Source of the DNA: Leptospira paudalimensis
GTDB lineage: Bacteria > Spirochaetota > Leptospiria > Leptospirales > Leptospiraceae
Assembly: GCF_026151345.1 (NCBI RefSeq)
Contig: NZ_JAMQPR010000001.1
Span: 535,231 to 599,230, forward strand
Reading direction: 5' to 3'
DNA length: 64,000 nt
Positions 9,400-18,900 of the stretch are shown here, in pieces. The notes beneath the pieces were generated by a model. That model was not told the DNA's origin and searched no databases. It saw only the letters and a list, made by a program, of their open reading frames with translations. A program made the position numbers and the translations under genes. Every line of letters begins with the position of its first letter. Positions within the stretch are counted from its first letter, which is position 1.

Positions 9400-10884
9400 T
9401 TATTCTCCTTGTCCTAAAGAATAACCAGCAACTCCATCAAATTCATACAGATTTTCTGTTTTGATAAAATCATATCCCTTTGATTCGAGTAAGGTTAGAA
9501 CAGCTGTAATATCTTTATGTTGGATTTTTCCACCGTTTGGTGAGATGAATCGACAACGAAAATGATCAGTTAAAAACGTTTCTTTTTGTCCTTTTGGATA
9601 TACTTTAACTCCTCGGTTTGTGATCATTTTCAAATGTAAAAAGTTTTCTGTGATGACCTCAATATTTTTTCCTAAAACATTTGGATCACGATCATTTGGT
9701 ATATCTAGGAAAATATCAACTCCAACTAATTCTTTTTTTTCTCTTTGAGTTGATAAACTCAGCATGAATGTTTTTGGTTTGACGAGTTCACTTGCAGAGA
9801 GTACTTCCGGATTTTTTCCAAGCCTATCAATGATTGCATCTGCATACTCTTTTGTTCCAACTAGTGTTGTATTCTTTTGATTTTGAAATACATCAGCAGT
9901 TCGAAAACCATCCTCAATTGTTTTTAATACTGCATTCCTAATGAGTTTTGCTTTTTCCGTTTTGCCTAGATGTGTTAACATCATTACAGTTGCTTTAATC
10001 ACTGCAGTTGGATTGGCAATATTCTTTCCAGCTATATCTGGAGCACTTCCATGGACAGCTTCGAACATCGACACAAAGTCACCAATGTTTGCTGATCCAC
10101 ACATACCAACAGAACCTGTGACTTCTGCTGCAATATCCGAGAGGATATCACCGTATAAATTTGGAGCAAGAATCACATCAAATTTCTGAGGTCGATTGGC
10201 GAGTAATGCTGCACCAATATCAATGATCATACTTTCTGCTTCAATCTCAGGATATTCTTTCGCAACTGTTTGGAAGATATTGGCAAACAATCCATCCGTA
10301 ATTTTCATGATGTTGTCTTTTACCATACATGTGATTTTTTTTCTTCCATTAGATCTTGCGAATTCAAATGCATATCGCACAATTTTCTCTGTACCAGGGA
10401 CAGTGATCAATTTTAAACATTGAGTGACTTCACGTGTTTGGCGGTGTTCAATTCCTGCATATGTATCTTCTTCATTTTCTCGAATGATGACTATATCAGT
10501 ATTGGGATGATTCGTTGCAATAAAGGGATCATATGTTTTTGCAGGTCTTACATTTGCATATAAACCTAATGTTTTACGAATGGTTACATTTAGACTTTTG
10601 TATCCTTTCCCTCTAGGAGTGGTAATCGGACCTTTTAAGATGGTTGGGTATTTACGAATTGTATCCCAAGCATTTTCTGCAATTCCAGAGAGTATTCCTG
10701 ATAAATAAACGGAGGAACCAGCTTCGACTTTTTCAAATTGTAATCCAGATTTAGCTTCATTCAAAATACGGATTGTTTGTTGGATGATCTCTGGTCCAAT
10801 TCCATCTCCTTCAATTAAAGTGACGACGGCTTCTTTGTTCTCTTCTATTCCATTGATATTTGATTCTTTCATGGTTGTAGGCAT
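9400..10884 (-). CDS. icd: Isocitrate dehydrogenase, long Thermus-type
   Basis: 494 residues. Oxidative decarboxylation of isocitrate to 2-oxoglutarate in the TCA cycle. Visible features: GDGIGPEI near residue 25, the substrate-binding SLNVTIRK loop (about 98-105), the catalytic Tyr in DTYAGIEHRQ (about 145), Lys in CMVKDN, the metal-binding NLYGDILSDIAAEVTG, and the cofactor loop EAVHGSAPDIAGKNIANP. Residues about 350-494 form an extra C-terminal domain, as in the roughly 496-residue Thermus enzyme, which is longer than E. coli Icd. NADP preference is likely from family membership but was not tested. An isopropylmalate dehydrogenase is less likely given the length. Convergent with the gene at 8724. 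Confidence 0.88.
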   Translation of the reverse strand: MPTTMKESNINGIEENKEAVVTLIEGDGIGPEIIQQTIRILNEAKSGLQFEKVEAGSSVYLSGILSGIAENAWDTIRKYPTILKGPITTPRGKGYKSLNVTIRKTLGLYANVRPAKTYDPFIATNHPNTDIVIIRENEEDTYAGIEHRQTREVTQCLKLITVPGTEKIVRYAFEFARSNGRKKITCMVKDNIMKITDGLFANIFQTVAKEYPEIEAESMIIDIGAALLANRPQKFDVILAPNLYGDILSDIAAEVTGSVGMCGSANIGDFVSMFEAVHGSAPDIAGKNIANPTAVIKATVMMLTHLGKTEKAKLIRNAVLKTIEDGFRTADVFQNQKNTTLVGTKEYADAIIDRLGKNPEVLSASELVKPKTFMLSLSTQREKKELVGVDIFLDIPNDRDPNVLGKNIEVITENFLHLKMITNRGVKVYPKGQKETFLTDHFRCRFISPNGGKIQHKDITAVLTLLESKGYDFIKTENLYEFDGVAGYSLGQGE

Positions 10885-11196
10885 ATTCTGCTCCTAGAAT
10901 GTAATTTAATACGTGAATTACAGTTCGTATATTAGACCTTATTGGAATCGAAATTTGACAAAAAAAATTCTATTTGAAATGAACTTTTGAAACTAAACGT
11001 TACATAATCCATTTTGAATGTGCCTTCGTGTTGAACGAAGTATTGATAAGCGATAATTTTTTATGAAAAGATTCTCGCTTGAAGTTCTTTGGCATAGAAT
11101 TAAAATAACCCTGTTGTCTCGTCGATTTTTGAAGGCCATTGGAAATGGTTATATCTCCATGGAAAATTGATTGTGAGATTAACTTAGGTGGTCTTT
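10885..11196. other. Intergenic region between icd and tetR
   Basis: 312 bp between divergent genes. It should hold both promoters. A 5-bp-arm interrupted repeat (ATACG-N12-CGTAT, 10909-10930) lies about 25-45 bp upstream of icd, beside a TAATAT box on the minus strand, but the arms are short and no good -35 box is spaced correctly. Nothing else is recognised. Confidence 0.35.
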
Positions 11197-11763
11197 ATGC
11201 CAAAGATTGTAGATCATAATTTGTATCGAATGGAGTTACTTTCCAAATCCCTACCAATCTTTGTCTCCAAAGGGGTAGCTTCTGTTTCGATGAGGGAACT
11301 TGCAAAAGAACTGGGAGTTTCAACTGGAACTTTGTATCATTATTTCCCAACCAAAGAAGCTTTGTTTGCTTCAATGGTAAAACATCTGGTGATGACAGAT
11401 GCAGAAGCAATCCAAAAGTTATCAGAAGAAACAACGAGTATCATTGACATCATGAATTTCGTCTCAGGGAAAGAAGGACATTTTTTGAATTTGATGTTAC
11501 TCGCAGTTGATATCAAAAGACAACATTCAGAATCTAAAGAACTGGTACAATTGGTAGAAGATTCTTTTATTGCCTATGAAAATGCACTCAATCGATTTTT
11601 TCCAAAAGAAACAGAAGGGAAGGGTGGTAAAGCCTTCCTTGCTTTTTTTGTAGGAGTTCTATTTTTAAAATCCAAGGGAGACGAACACACCCCTTGGATT
11701 GATTTGTTTGAAGGATTAAGGTATGTAGGTGATTTACTCACTTGGGATTCCAAACAATTGTAA
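11197..11763 (+). CDS. TetR/AcrR family transcriptional regulator
   Basis: 188 residues from the ATG at 11197, chosen over a GTG at 11188 because AGGTGG lies 5 nt upstream of the ATG. The N-terminal helix-turn-helix is clear: SVSMRELAKELGVSTGTLYHYFPTKEALF written in full would be residues about 27-55, with the typical GTLYHYFPTKE recognition helix. The C-terminal ligand-binding part has no recognisable sub-family. The gene is convergent with the ferredoxin-reductase/AlkB fusion 33 bp downstream, whose promoter carries an 18-bp palindrome. Inference: it represses the monooxygenase and is released by an alkane- or fatty-acid-like ligand. Confidence 0.85.
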   Translation: MPKIVDHNLYRMELLSKSLPIFVSKGVASVSMRELAKELGVSTGTLYHYFPTKEALFASMVKHLVMTDAEAIQKLSEETTSIIDIMNFVSGKEGHFLNLMLLAVDIKRQHSESKELVQLVEDSFIAYENALNRFFPKETEGKGGKAFLAFFVGVLFLKSKGDEHTPWIDLFEGLRYVGDLLTWDSKQL

Positions 11764-11796
11764 TTCATTTTAATCTTTTTTTCTAGTTTATCCTTT

Positions 11797-14055
11797 TTAT
11801 TGCAAGAGTGATTGATTTTGATTAGAATTTAGAAACGCTGAGTTCCCACTGTTTCGATTTGCGATTTTTATGAGTTCCAATTCTTCTGGGCTTGCAAACT
11901 TTTGGTCCCATTCCTTAACTTTGGGAATCATCAGATAATTCCATAAAGGTGGTATGAGTGCGATCACTATCGTTGTCAAATAACCACTGATCATCATAGG
12001 TGCATTGGGATAAGGTCTTAAATTTTGGTAAGGAACTTCTCCTTGTGCGTGGTGGTGGGAGTGCCGTGTTAAGTTAAACATGGTCCAAGAACTAATTCTT
12101 TTGTTTGTGTTCCAAGAATGTCTTGGTTGTACAGGCTCTTCTGGCAATCGAACCATTCCATAATGTTCCATATAATTTACAATTTCAAGAAGGCTTTTTC
12201 CAAATAATCCAGAAAGGATAAAAAAGAACATGCCAGGGGTTCCGCCAAGTGAATACGCTATCACTACCAAACAAACACTCATCAGATGTCCTCTTAGGAA
12301 AGCATTGTGGTATGATAAAGTAGGAACATTTTTACGTTTCAAACGTTTTCGTTCAATATTCCAAGCACTGATATTGCCTTTGATGGTCGAAGCGAGGATA
12401 TGATAATACACATTCCTTCCGCGAGGAGCTGTGGCTGGATCTTCTGTTGTGGATACATAACGATGGTGTCCGTACACATGTTCAATCGAAAAGATTGTAT
12501 CAAAACTGAATGCCAATAACCAACGACCAATGAACATGGAGATAGGGTCCCAAGTTCGATGCGTTAATTCATGTGCGGTAATGGTTCCTATGAGTCCAAT
12601 CATCAAACCCGTAAAAATAATCGCATAAACATGGACAAGGGGTGATGTATTCAATTTTGCAAAATTAAAATCATATCCGATTATTTGTGTTAACCAAGTA
12701 CCAAAACCAAAAGTATCAGTGGGACTCACTGTCCAAATGGAACAAAAAAAGATAAGAATTAAGATTGGTAATGCCATCCAGAGTTGAAATGTAAGAATTT
12801 CTGGTTTTGTATAATTCGGAATACGCTTGTCATCACCAGAAATTGCATCTCCAACTAGATAAAATAAGAGTAAAGAAAAAAATCCAATGGTAGTATAATA
12901 TCCTCCCATAAGGATACTCACAACCGATGATAGCCCTACAACATGAAACAAAAAGAATTTTAGATAATCAAACAATCCAGCTTTGGATCTAGTGTTTTTG
13001 TCATCTATCTGCAAACTAAGACTATGATCAATGGTTGTAAATCGATCGGCAAAAATTGACTGTTTTTGAATACCCAATTTTAGCAATTCATTTGTCGCAG
13101 AATCAACCATTGGTGGTGGTCCACATAAATAAACTTCAGATAAGCTTGTTAGGTAGTCTTTGATTTTTGATGTGACAAGACCTCTTTCTCCTTTCCATGT
13201 TTTACCTATTGGTTCTTCGGAAAGTATAGGAACAAAGGTAAATTTTCCTTTCCAAACTTTTTGAATTTTTTTGATTTCACTTAACTTGTATAAATCTTCT
13301 TTTTTACGTGCACCAAAAAGTAATGTGAGCGGTCGTTTGGTGCCTTTCAAAATACCTTCCTCTAACATAGCAAGTATTGGTGCAAGGCCACTACCTCCAA
13401 CAACCATTAGAATTGGTTTTTTGGAATCTCTTAGATAAAAATTGCCAAATGGACCTTTGAGTATTGCTTTTTTCCCAAGTAAATTTTCATTCAATATATA
13501 ATTTGATAATTTTCCATTGGGAACTTTGCGGACAATAAACTTTACGATCTGTTTTTGATTGGGTGCATTTGCAATGGAGTAATTTCTTTCTGCGTCCATA
13601 CCTTCAATCGAAAGAGAAACATATTGACCAGCTTGGAAATAAAGTTTTGTATCCAATTGGATGGAGATTTCGCAGATCTCGTCAGTTAATACTTTTTGTT
13701 GTATAACGGTCCCTGAATAAGAGTTTTTGTTTTCTACTTGGACTCTAACATCAGTTTGTGGAATACTTTGGCAAGCAAGGATGTACCGTTCATCCAATTC
13801 TTCATCAGACAATAAATAGCTAGTTTCAGTGAGTTCTTTCACCTTCCCATCTACTAGTTGACACTTACAAGTCGCACAACCACCAACCCGGCAACTATGT
13901 GGAAAATCAATCCCTTGCCTTAGTGCTGCACTCAGAATGTTTTCATTTGGCAAGGTTTCAATTGTGGTTCCATTAATTGTTACTTTTCTGGAATTGGGGG
14001 AGGGTATACGAATTTCCCCATCTTTTTGTTTGCCCATTTGGTTTAAGAGAAACAT
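11797..14055 (-). CDS. Self-sufficient AlkB-type monooxygenase fused to [2Fe-2S]/FAD reductase
   Basis: 752 residues from the ATG at 14055, which has AGGAG 7 nt upstream; a TTG at 14085 lacks this. Order: plant-type [2Fe-2S] ferredoxin (about 20-105; C-R-V-G-G-C-A-T-C and LACQ), FAD/NAD(P) reductase (about 110-345; RNYSIANAP, GPFGNFYL, VVGGSGLAPILAM, YLCGPPPMVDSA), then a membrane-bound di-iron domain (about 365-725) with AlkB boxes HELTHR, EHVYGHHRYVSTTEDP, NYMEHYG and RHSHHHA. Known: AlkB hydroxylates terminal carbons of alkanes using electrons normally passed by rubredoxin and its reductase. Here the reductase is on the same chain and is of XylA type. Inference: inner-membrane, NAD(P)H-driven hydroxylase of alkanes or related lipids. 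Controlled by the palindrome at 14123-14140. Confidence 0.88.
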   Translation of the reverse strand: MFLLNQMGKQKDGEIRIPSPNSRKVTINGTTIETLPNENILSAALRQGIDFPHSCRVGGCATCKCQLVDGKVKELTETSYLLSDEELDERYILACQSIPQTDVRVQVENKNSYSGTVIQQKVLTDEICEISIQLDTKLYFQAGQYVSLSIEGMDAERNYSIANAPNQKQIVKFIVRKVPNGKLSNYILNENLLGKKAILKGPFGNFYLRDSKKPILMVVGGSGLAPILAMLEEGILKGTKRPLTLLFGARKKEDLYKLSEIKKIQKVWKGKFTFVPILSEEPIGKTWKGERGLVTSKIKDYLTSLSEVYLCGPPPMVDSATNELLKLGIQKQSIFADRFTTIDHSLSLQIDDKNTRSKAGLFDYLKFFLFHVVGLSSVVSILMGGYYTTIGFFSLLLFYLVGDAISGDDKRIPNYTKPEILTFQLWMALPILILIFFCSIWTVSPTDTFGFGTWLTQIIGYDFNFAKLNTSPLVHVYAIIFTGLMIGLIGTITAHELTHRTWDPISMFIGRWLLAFSFDTIFSIEHVYGHHRYVSTTEDPATAPRGRNVYYHILASTIKGNISAWNIERKRLKRKNVPTLSYHNAFLRGHLMSVCLVVIAYSLGGTPGMFFFILSGLFGKSLLEIVNYMEHYGMVRLPEEPVQPRHSWNTNKRISSWTMFNLTRHSHHHAQGEVPYQNLRPYPNAPMMISGYLTTIVIALIPPLWNYLMIPKVKEWDQKFASPEELELIKIANRNSGNSAFLNSNQNQSLLQ

Positions 14056-14122
14056 AAGCAACTCCTTTCTCTGTGGTGAGATCAAAATGCCAATTTTGGC
14101 AAATGAAGGTAAACCACATTTT

Positions 14123-14140
14123 ATATCGCACGTTCGTTAT
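14123..14140. promoter_or_regulatory. Palindromic operator of the AlkB fusion gene
   Basis: The 18-bp sequence ATATCGCACGTTCGTTAT pairs with its own complement at 14 of 18 positions. It overlaps the -10 box of the predicted AlkB-fusion promoter, and the size suits a TetR dimer. The TetR gene at 11197 is the obvious candidate regulator (inference). Confidence 0.6.
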
Positions 14141-14165
14141 AAATAAAATAAGTCAATTGTGTCAA
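14137..14165 (-). promoter_or_regulatory. Sigma70-type promoter of the AlkB fusion gene
   Basis: On the minus strand a consensus -35 TTGACA (14165-14160) is followed after exactly 17 bp by a -10-like TTATAA (14142-14137). The start codon is about 80 bp downstream. The operator at 14123-14140 overlaps the -10 box, the usual placement for repression. Confidence 0.6.
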
Positions 14166-14226
14166 ACATTAAATTCCATATGATTCTGGAGAATCGCGAT
14201 CGTTTTTCAATTCCAACCGCGGAACC

Positions 14227-15756
14227 TTATTGCCTAAGGGGAATTACAATCGGATTGCCATAGTCCCAATGGCCGCGGGAAGCTCCACTCACACCATTGA
14301 TGAGTGGTAAAAGTACCAATTCTCGATCGGGATGGTCACTGACATCAATTTGAAATTCAAAGACAAAACCGACTTTTCCCCACACATACCGTTTCCTTCC
14401 TTCTTTTCTTTCGTATTCCCAACCGTACACATCGTTCGGATGCATTTTGAATCCAAATCCAACTCGTTCTTTGTTTTTGGAATTGTCGGCCAAGAAGAAA
14501 TAAAGATCTTTTTCTTTTGAAATGTATTCAGTGTATGGTTTGTCTGAGCGAATCATTCCATATAATAAATTGTCTTTTATAAAATAACGAAATTCCACAA
14601 TTGGAATTTTTTGGCCGGGAAGTTTTGGTTGTATGAGAGTGACAACGTCTAAAAAAGCCCAATCGTCATCCATTCCATCGAAAATGATTCCGTAATTTTT
14701 AATTCGATTTTGAAAATCTGCTGACTCGTTTTTTTCATTTGGATTTGTACCCAAACTGTACTCAGCAAAATCACCCAATCCATCTTTATCACTATCCCAA
14801 TCAGTTGTCTTGGTTTGATTTACAATTTCTTCATAGTCAACAATAGAATCTCCATCTTGGTCTTGCAGTAGTGCCTTAGTTTTTGTTTGGTAACCTTTAC
14901 GTTGTACCCATCCTGATAAAAATTGGTTCCAATCCATCTCTTTTTGTTTTCGTAAGAGTGAGATGACCCCTTTTGTTTTTTCTTCAGATATGATTTTCGA
15001 GGGAGCGATGAAATAATCATGCCAAGATTTATGAGTGGGATCCATGAGAGACATTAAGAATTTCCGATACTTATCTCCACCTAATTCCAAATAAATCATG
15101 TATTGAATTTTAAAAGTTTTTTCATAATAAATTGAGAAATCTTTTGCAACGATTGAATCTGGGTACGAAGTGTCATTCAGGGGGAAATCAATTTTTGGTA
15201 AAGGTTGTCTGAAACCCCACCAAGAATTCACTTTATGAATTTCTAATATTCCAATCGAATGGTATCCACTTTTTTCCATTGCAACTGGTAAAAAACTACT
15301 CACACCTTCGGCTACCCATCTAGGTTCTTGTCCAAACCACCAATGCCCAATTTCATGATAGAGGAGGGGTGCTGGTATGGGAAGTTCTGGATCAGGGAAC
15401 GCAAATGGAACATAAGCGATTGATCCTTCGTTTCTTGCTGTTGAACTGTCCTTTATATCTTTGATTGTTAAGACTTTTGCTCTTGGGGCTGCTTGTAGAT
15501 ACTCAGCTAATTTTGGAATATAAGCTGCAGATGTTTCGAGAATTAGGGTAGCAAATTGGCTCTTTTTTCCTTCTGGTTTGTAAAGGACACGAATGGTTTT
15601 GGACTCACCTAAGACTTGAATGGTTTTTTCTTGTGATTCGATTCCCATATCTTCTTCCTTTTCTGAAAATAGATTACCACTCGATTTAGGCATAGTGTCT
15701 GTATGCGAAATAAGTAATAATATAAGTAGGAACCAAGTAAGTCGTTTTGTTCTCAT
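14227..15756 (-). CDS. Exported gluzincin metallopeptidase with calcium-binding repeats
   Basis: 509 residues. A signal peptide (MRTKRLTWFLLILLLI) directs export. The zinc site LLYHEIGHWWFGQEP, followed by PRWVAEGVSSF 11 residues later, is the HExxH...E pattern of the peptidase MA-like (Peptidase_MA_2) group. At about residues 295-345 two acidic loops (DQDGDSIVDYEE, DWDSDKDGLGD) match thrombospondin type-3 calcium-binding repeats, ending in the usual LGTNPNE. The C-terminal 160 residues are beta-rich and unassigned. Inference: secreted or periplasmic calcium-stabilised peptidase; substrate unknown. It is followed about 170 bp upstream on the same strand by the AlkB-fusion promoter region, so it is separate from that gene. 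Confidence 0.75.
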   Translation of the reverse strand: MRTKRLTWFLLILLLISHTDTMPKSSGNLFSEKEEDMGIESQEKTIQVLGESKTIRVLYKPEGKKSQFATLILETSAAYIPKLAEYLQAAPRAKVLTIKDIKDSSTARNEGSIAYVPFAFPDPELPIPAPLLYHEIGHWWFGQEPRWVAEGVSSFLPVAMEKSGYHSIGILEIHKVNSWWGFRQPLPKIDFPLNDTSYPDSIVAKDFSIYYEKTFKIQYMIYLELGGDKYRKFLMSLMDPTHKSWHDYFIAPSKIISEEKTKGVISLLRKQKEMDWNQFLSGWVQRKGYQTKTKALLQDQDGDSIVDYEEIVNQTKTTDWDSDKDGLGDFAEYSLGTNPNEKNESADFQNRIKNYGIIFDGMDDDWAFLDVVTLIQPKLPGQKIPIVEFRYFIKDNLLYGMIRSDKPYTEYISKEKDLYFFLADNSKNKERVGFGFKMHPNDVYGWEYERKEGRKRYVWGKVGFVFEFQIDVSDHPDRELVLLPLINGVSGASRGHWDYGNPIVIPLRQ

Positions 15757-15823
15757 GGAAACAAAACTTTAAAGAATGGTAAATTTTAGAAAAGCAGTTT
15801 CTAATCATCCACTGAATAAAAAC

Positions 15824-15839
15824 CCCCTAAATAGGGGGG
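15824..15839. other. Short GC hairpin in a divergent intergenic region
   Basis: CCCCC-TAAATA-GGGGG, a stable five-GC-pair hairpin in otherwise AT-rich DNA, lies between the divergent peptidase and cyclase genes (coordinates good to about one base). It cannot be the end terminator of either gene. It may sit in a 5' leader or bind a regulator; no assignment is made. Confidence 0.4.
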
Positions 15840-15952
15840 ATCATTCGATAAAATATTAATTTCCAAAGGAAGGATTTTTGAAAGGCTCTGACAGATTCTT
15901 CGCAAAATCATTTGTTTTGCGGGCAAAACTGTTATAACCAATTGAGGCTTTC

Positions 15953-18900
15953 ATGATCCCCCTACCTGAACTATCGAATCATCCCTCTACGATTGAATAC
16001 TTTTGGCATAAACTTCCGTGGGCCGTTCCCAATTTTTTTACGATGTTTGTTGGATTAACACTTACTTCTCTTGGACTAATTGCGATCAAACGTTCCGACA
16101 ACCGAAAACTCTTAATTAGTTTTATTTGTTTTTCTTTTTCGTTTGCTTCTCTTGGGTTAGTGCTCTGTATACGTTCTTTAGTCCAAGACCAACCTACATT
16201 ATTATATTGGAATCGTTTGGGATACTTTGGAGTTGTCTTCTTATCACCTGCAGCTTCATTTTTAACATATTATCTTACCAACCAACATTATCGTTATTTG
16301 ATCCTATCCGGTATCGTATCAATGTTAACCTTTGCATTCGCGTATTACGGACTATTGACTCATTATGATTTTAGTGATGGGTATTTTTTATATACCTTTG
16401 GAAAATATCCAATTGCCGAACTCCCTCTCAAAGTATGGGGCATCGTTTTAGTATTTAATTATCTATTTATATACACTCCTACCTCACTTCATTTTTGGGC
16501 AAAAAATAAAGAAGATTTTGAATCAAAGAAACTAATGTTTTTGGGACTGCACATATGTAGTTTTTTTCTCATCACCAATTTGTTGAGTTTAGTTGGTTAT
16601 CCAGTTTTTCCCATGAGTAGTTTTGCATTTATTCCATTATCGATTTTAGGATATGGAATTTTTCGATCAGATTTTTTGAATTTAAATGACCTGTTGTTTA
16701 GACAAAGAGGTTTATTCTACTTTTTGTCTGGATTTATCACGACTGTTCTTATTTTGATTGCATTCATCATTGCCATTTTCCTTAGTCCCAAAGAGCAACT
16801 AACGTCATACTTGCGGCCATATTTTTTAGTTCCACTCATTTCTAGTGTCATGGTGTTTGGTTTAGCGATCTATATAGCAGGTAGTAATCCTGATAAAAAA
16901 TTGAATATGTTAGCATCTATTTCATTTTTCTTAGCGGGTGCATTTACAATTGTAATGGTGATTCTTAAATTTGACATTCCATTCATTGCCACAAGAAGGA
17001 TCGAACAAATTTTTTATACCTTGTTTGTTTTTACGCCTGGTATCCATTTAAGATTTAGTTATGCTTTATATGGAAAAAAATCTCCAAAATTTGTAAGGTG
17101 GATAGATGTTGGATCGTTCGTATTGTCCATCGTACTTTGGACTCCCTATTTTTTTACTGGATTTTATGAGTATAGTTTTGGCAAAATTTCAGCTGGTGGA
17201 ATTGGACTTAATGCATTCGGTATTTTAGGATTGGTGGGAATTACTCTCTTTTTGATCGATTGGAAACAGATTAAAAAAGAAACTCACAATTCATTGGCAA
17301 ATTACATTGTTGTTATTTTATTATCTGCTGATTTTATGATTTTACTCAATTTGCCGGCGACAATGGGAATCCCTTTGTACACATTTGGCGAATTGCAGTG
17401 TATACCTGCTTTTTTCATTTCTTTATTTATCATTAAACTAGAAGCAATTCCTACATCAGGTCAAGCTACGATGATTGGAAACCGAGTTTCTCTAATGATT
17501 TTATTTTTTGTTCCTATCTCAATGTCGTTTTATGTATTAAATCTTATGAATGTGTTTCCAACAAATATTGCGATTTCCCATGCACTGTTTGTAGCTTCAC
17601 CTATTGCCCTTGCATTTTACCTTGTATCCTTTGTGTTTTTAAGATCTACTGCGATGAAGTTAGACCAAACCATACATGCCTTGGCAGAAGAAAAAATGAA
17701 AACAGACAAGGCTCTCATCCAATCGGAAGAATCCAAAAAAGAGATTGAAACGATTAACCACTTCACAAATTTGATCAACTCAGAATTTGAATTGCCTAAA
17801 ATCATCAGTGCGATTGCAGAATATGTGAACCAAAAATATGGAATTTTAGCTACTTGGTTGTTTTTGTTGGATGAAAAAAATCAGGAGATCAGAAGTGTAC
17901 ATGCAGAAACATTTATAGAAGCAACAGAAGAACAAAGAGCCTTCGCTAATGATTTAAGAATTCCTTTAAACGAATCTGGAGGGATCGCCTACTTAGTTTG
18001 GAAACGAAAAAAAATTATGTTAATACCTCAAATCAAACGATTTGAATTTGATATCGATAGAAAAATTAGTGAAAAAGCAAGAGCAACTTCGTTTTTGCAC
18101 GTACCTTTAGTTTTAAATAATGAAACGATCGGTCTCATATTATTCTCCAATTTTATGGAACGATTGAACATAACAAAGTCAGAAGCAAGATCGATCGAAC
18201 AACTTTGTGCTCAAGTTGCAGGTGTCATCCAAAGGGTACATCTTCTTCGTGAAACAGAAAAACAAAAGAGAGATATCCTTTCTTTAAATGGTTTGATTAA
18301 AGATTTAAATGAAAAAATGGACATCCATTTAATCATGAAAAAGGTACATAAGTATGTAAAAGAAAATTTTAACATCATGTATTATTCATTATTGGTTGCG
18401 GATGGAGAAAAAAAATATTTGCGATTCGTTGACATGGAAGTACCAGATAATGTCACCGAATTTCAAAAAAAAAGAATATATGAGATGAGGATTCCTGTTA
18501 AAGGAGGACAAGGAGCTCATGAATTATCTCTTAGAAGAAAAAAACCAATTTATATACCTGATCGAATTGGGAATTTTGAACGTTGGCTCTCTGAAGATGA
18601 CAAGTGGGTTCAAGAAATTTGTAACATCCAAGCTTTTATTTTTATACCCATGATTTTAAATGGTGAAGTGGTAGGTATACTCGATTTATCAAATTCTGAT
18701 AGAACCTTAGATTTATCTGTAGAAGATTTATCGAAGTTGTCAATTCTTGCTGAACAATTAGCAGGGATTATCTACGGTTCGACATTATTTAAAGAACTGG
18801 AAGTTTCCAGAAATATCGCCGAGGAAGAGCGAAGGAAAAACGAAAAATTGCTCCTCAATATCTTACCAAATGATATTGCACAAGAGCTTAAAGAAAAAGG

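Noticed and set aside
10908..10933. Interrupted repeat before icd, considered as a second TetR operator
   Set aside because: Only 5-bp arms pair and it matches the AlkB operator poorly, so it is mentioned only as part of the intergenic region.
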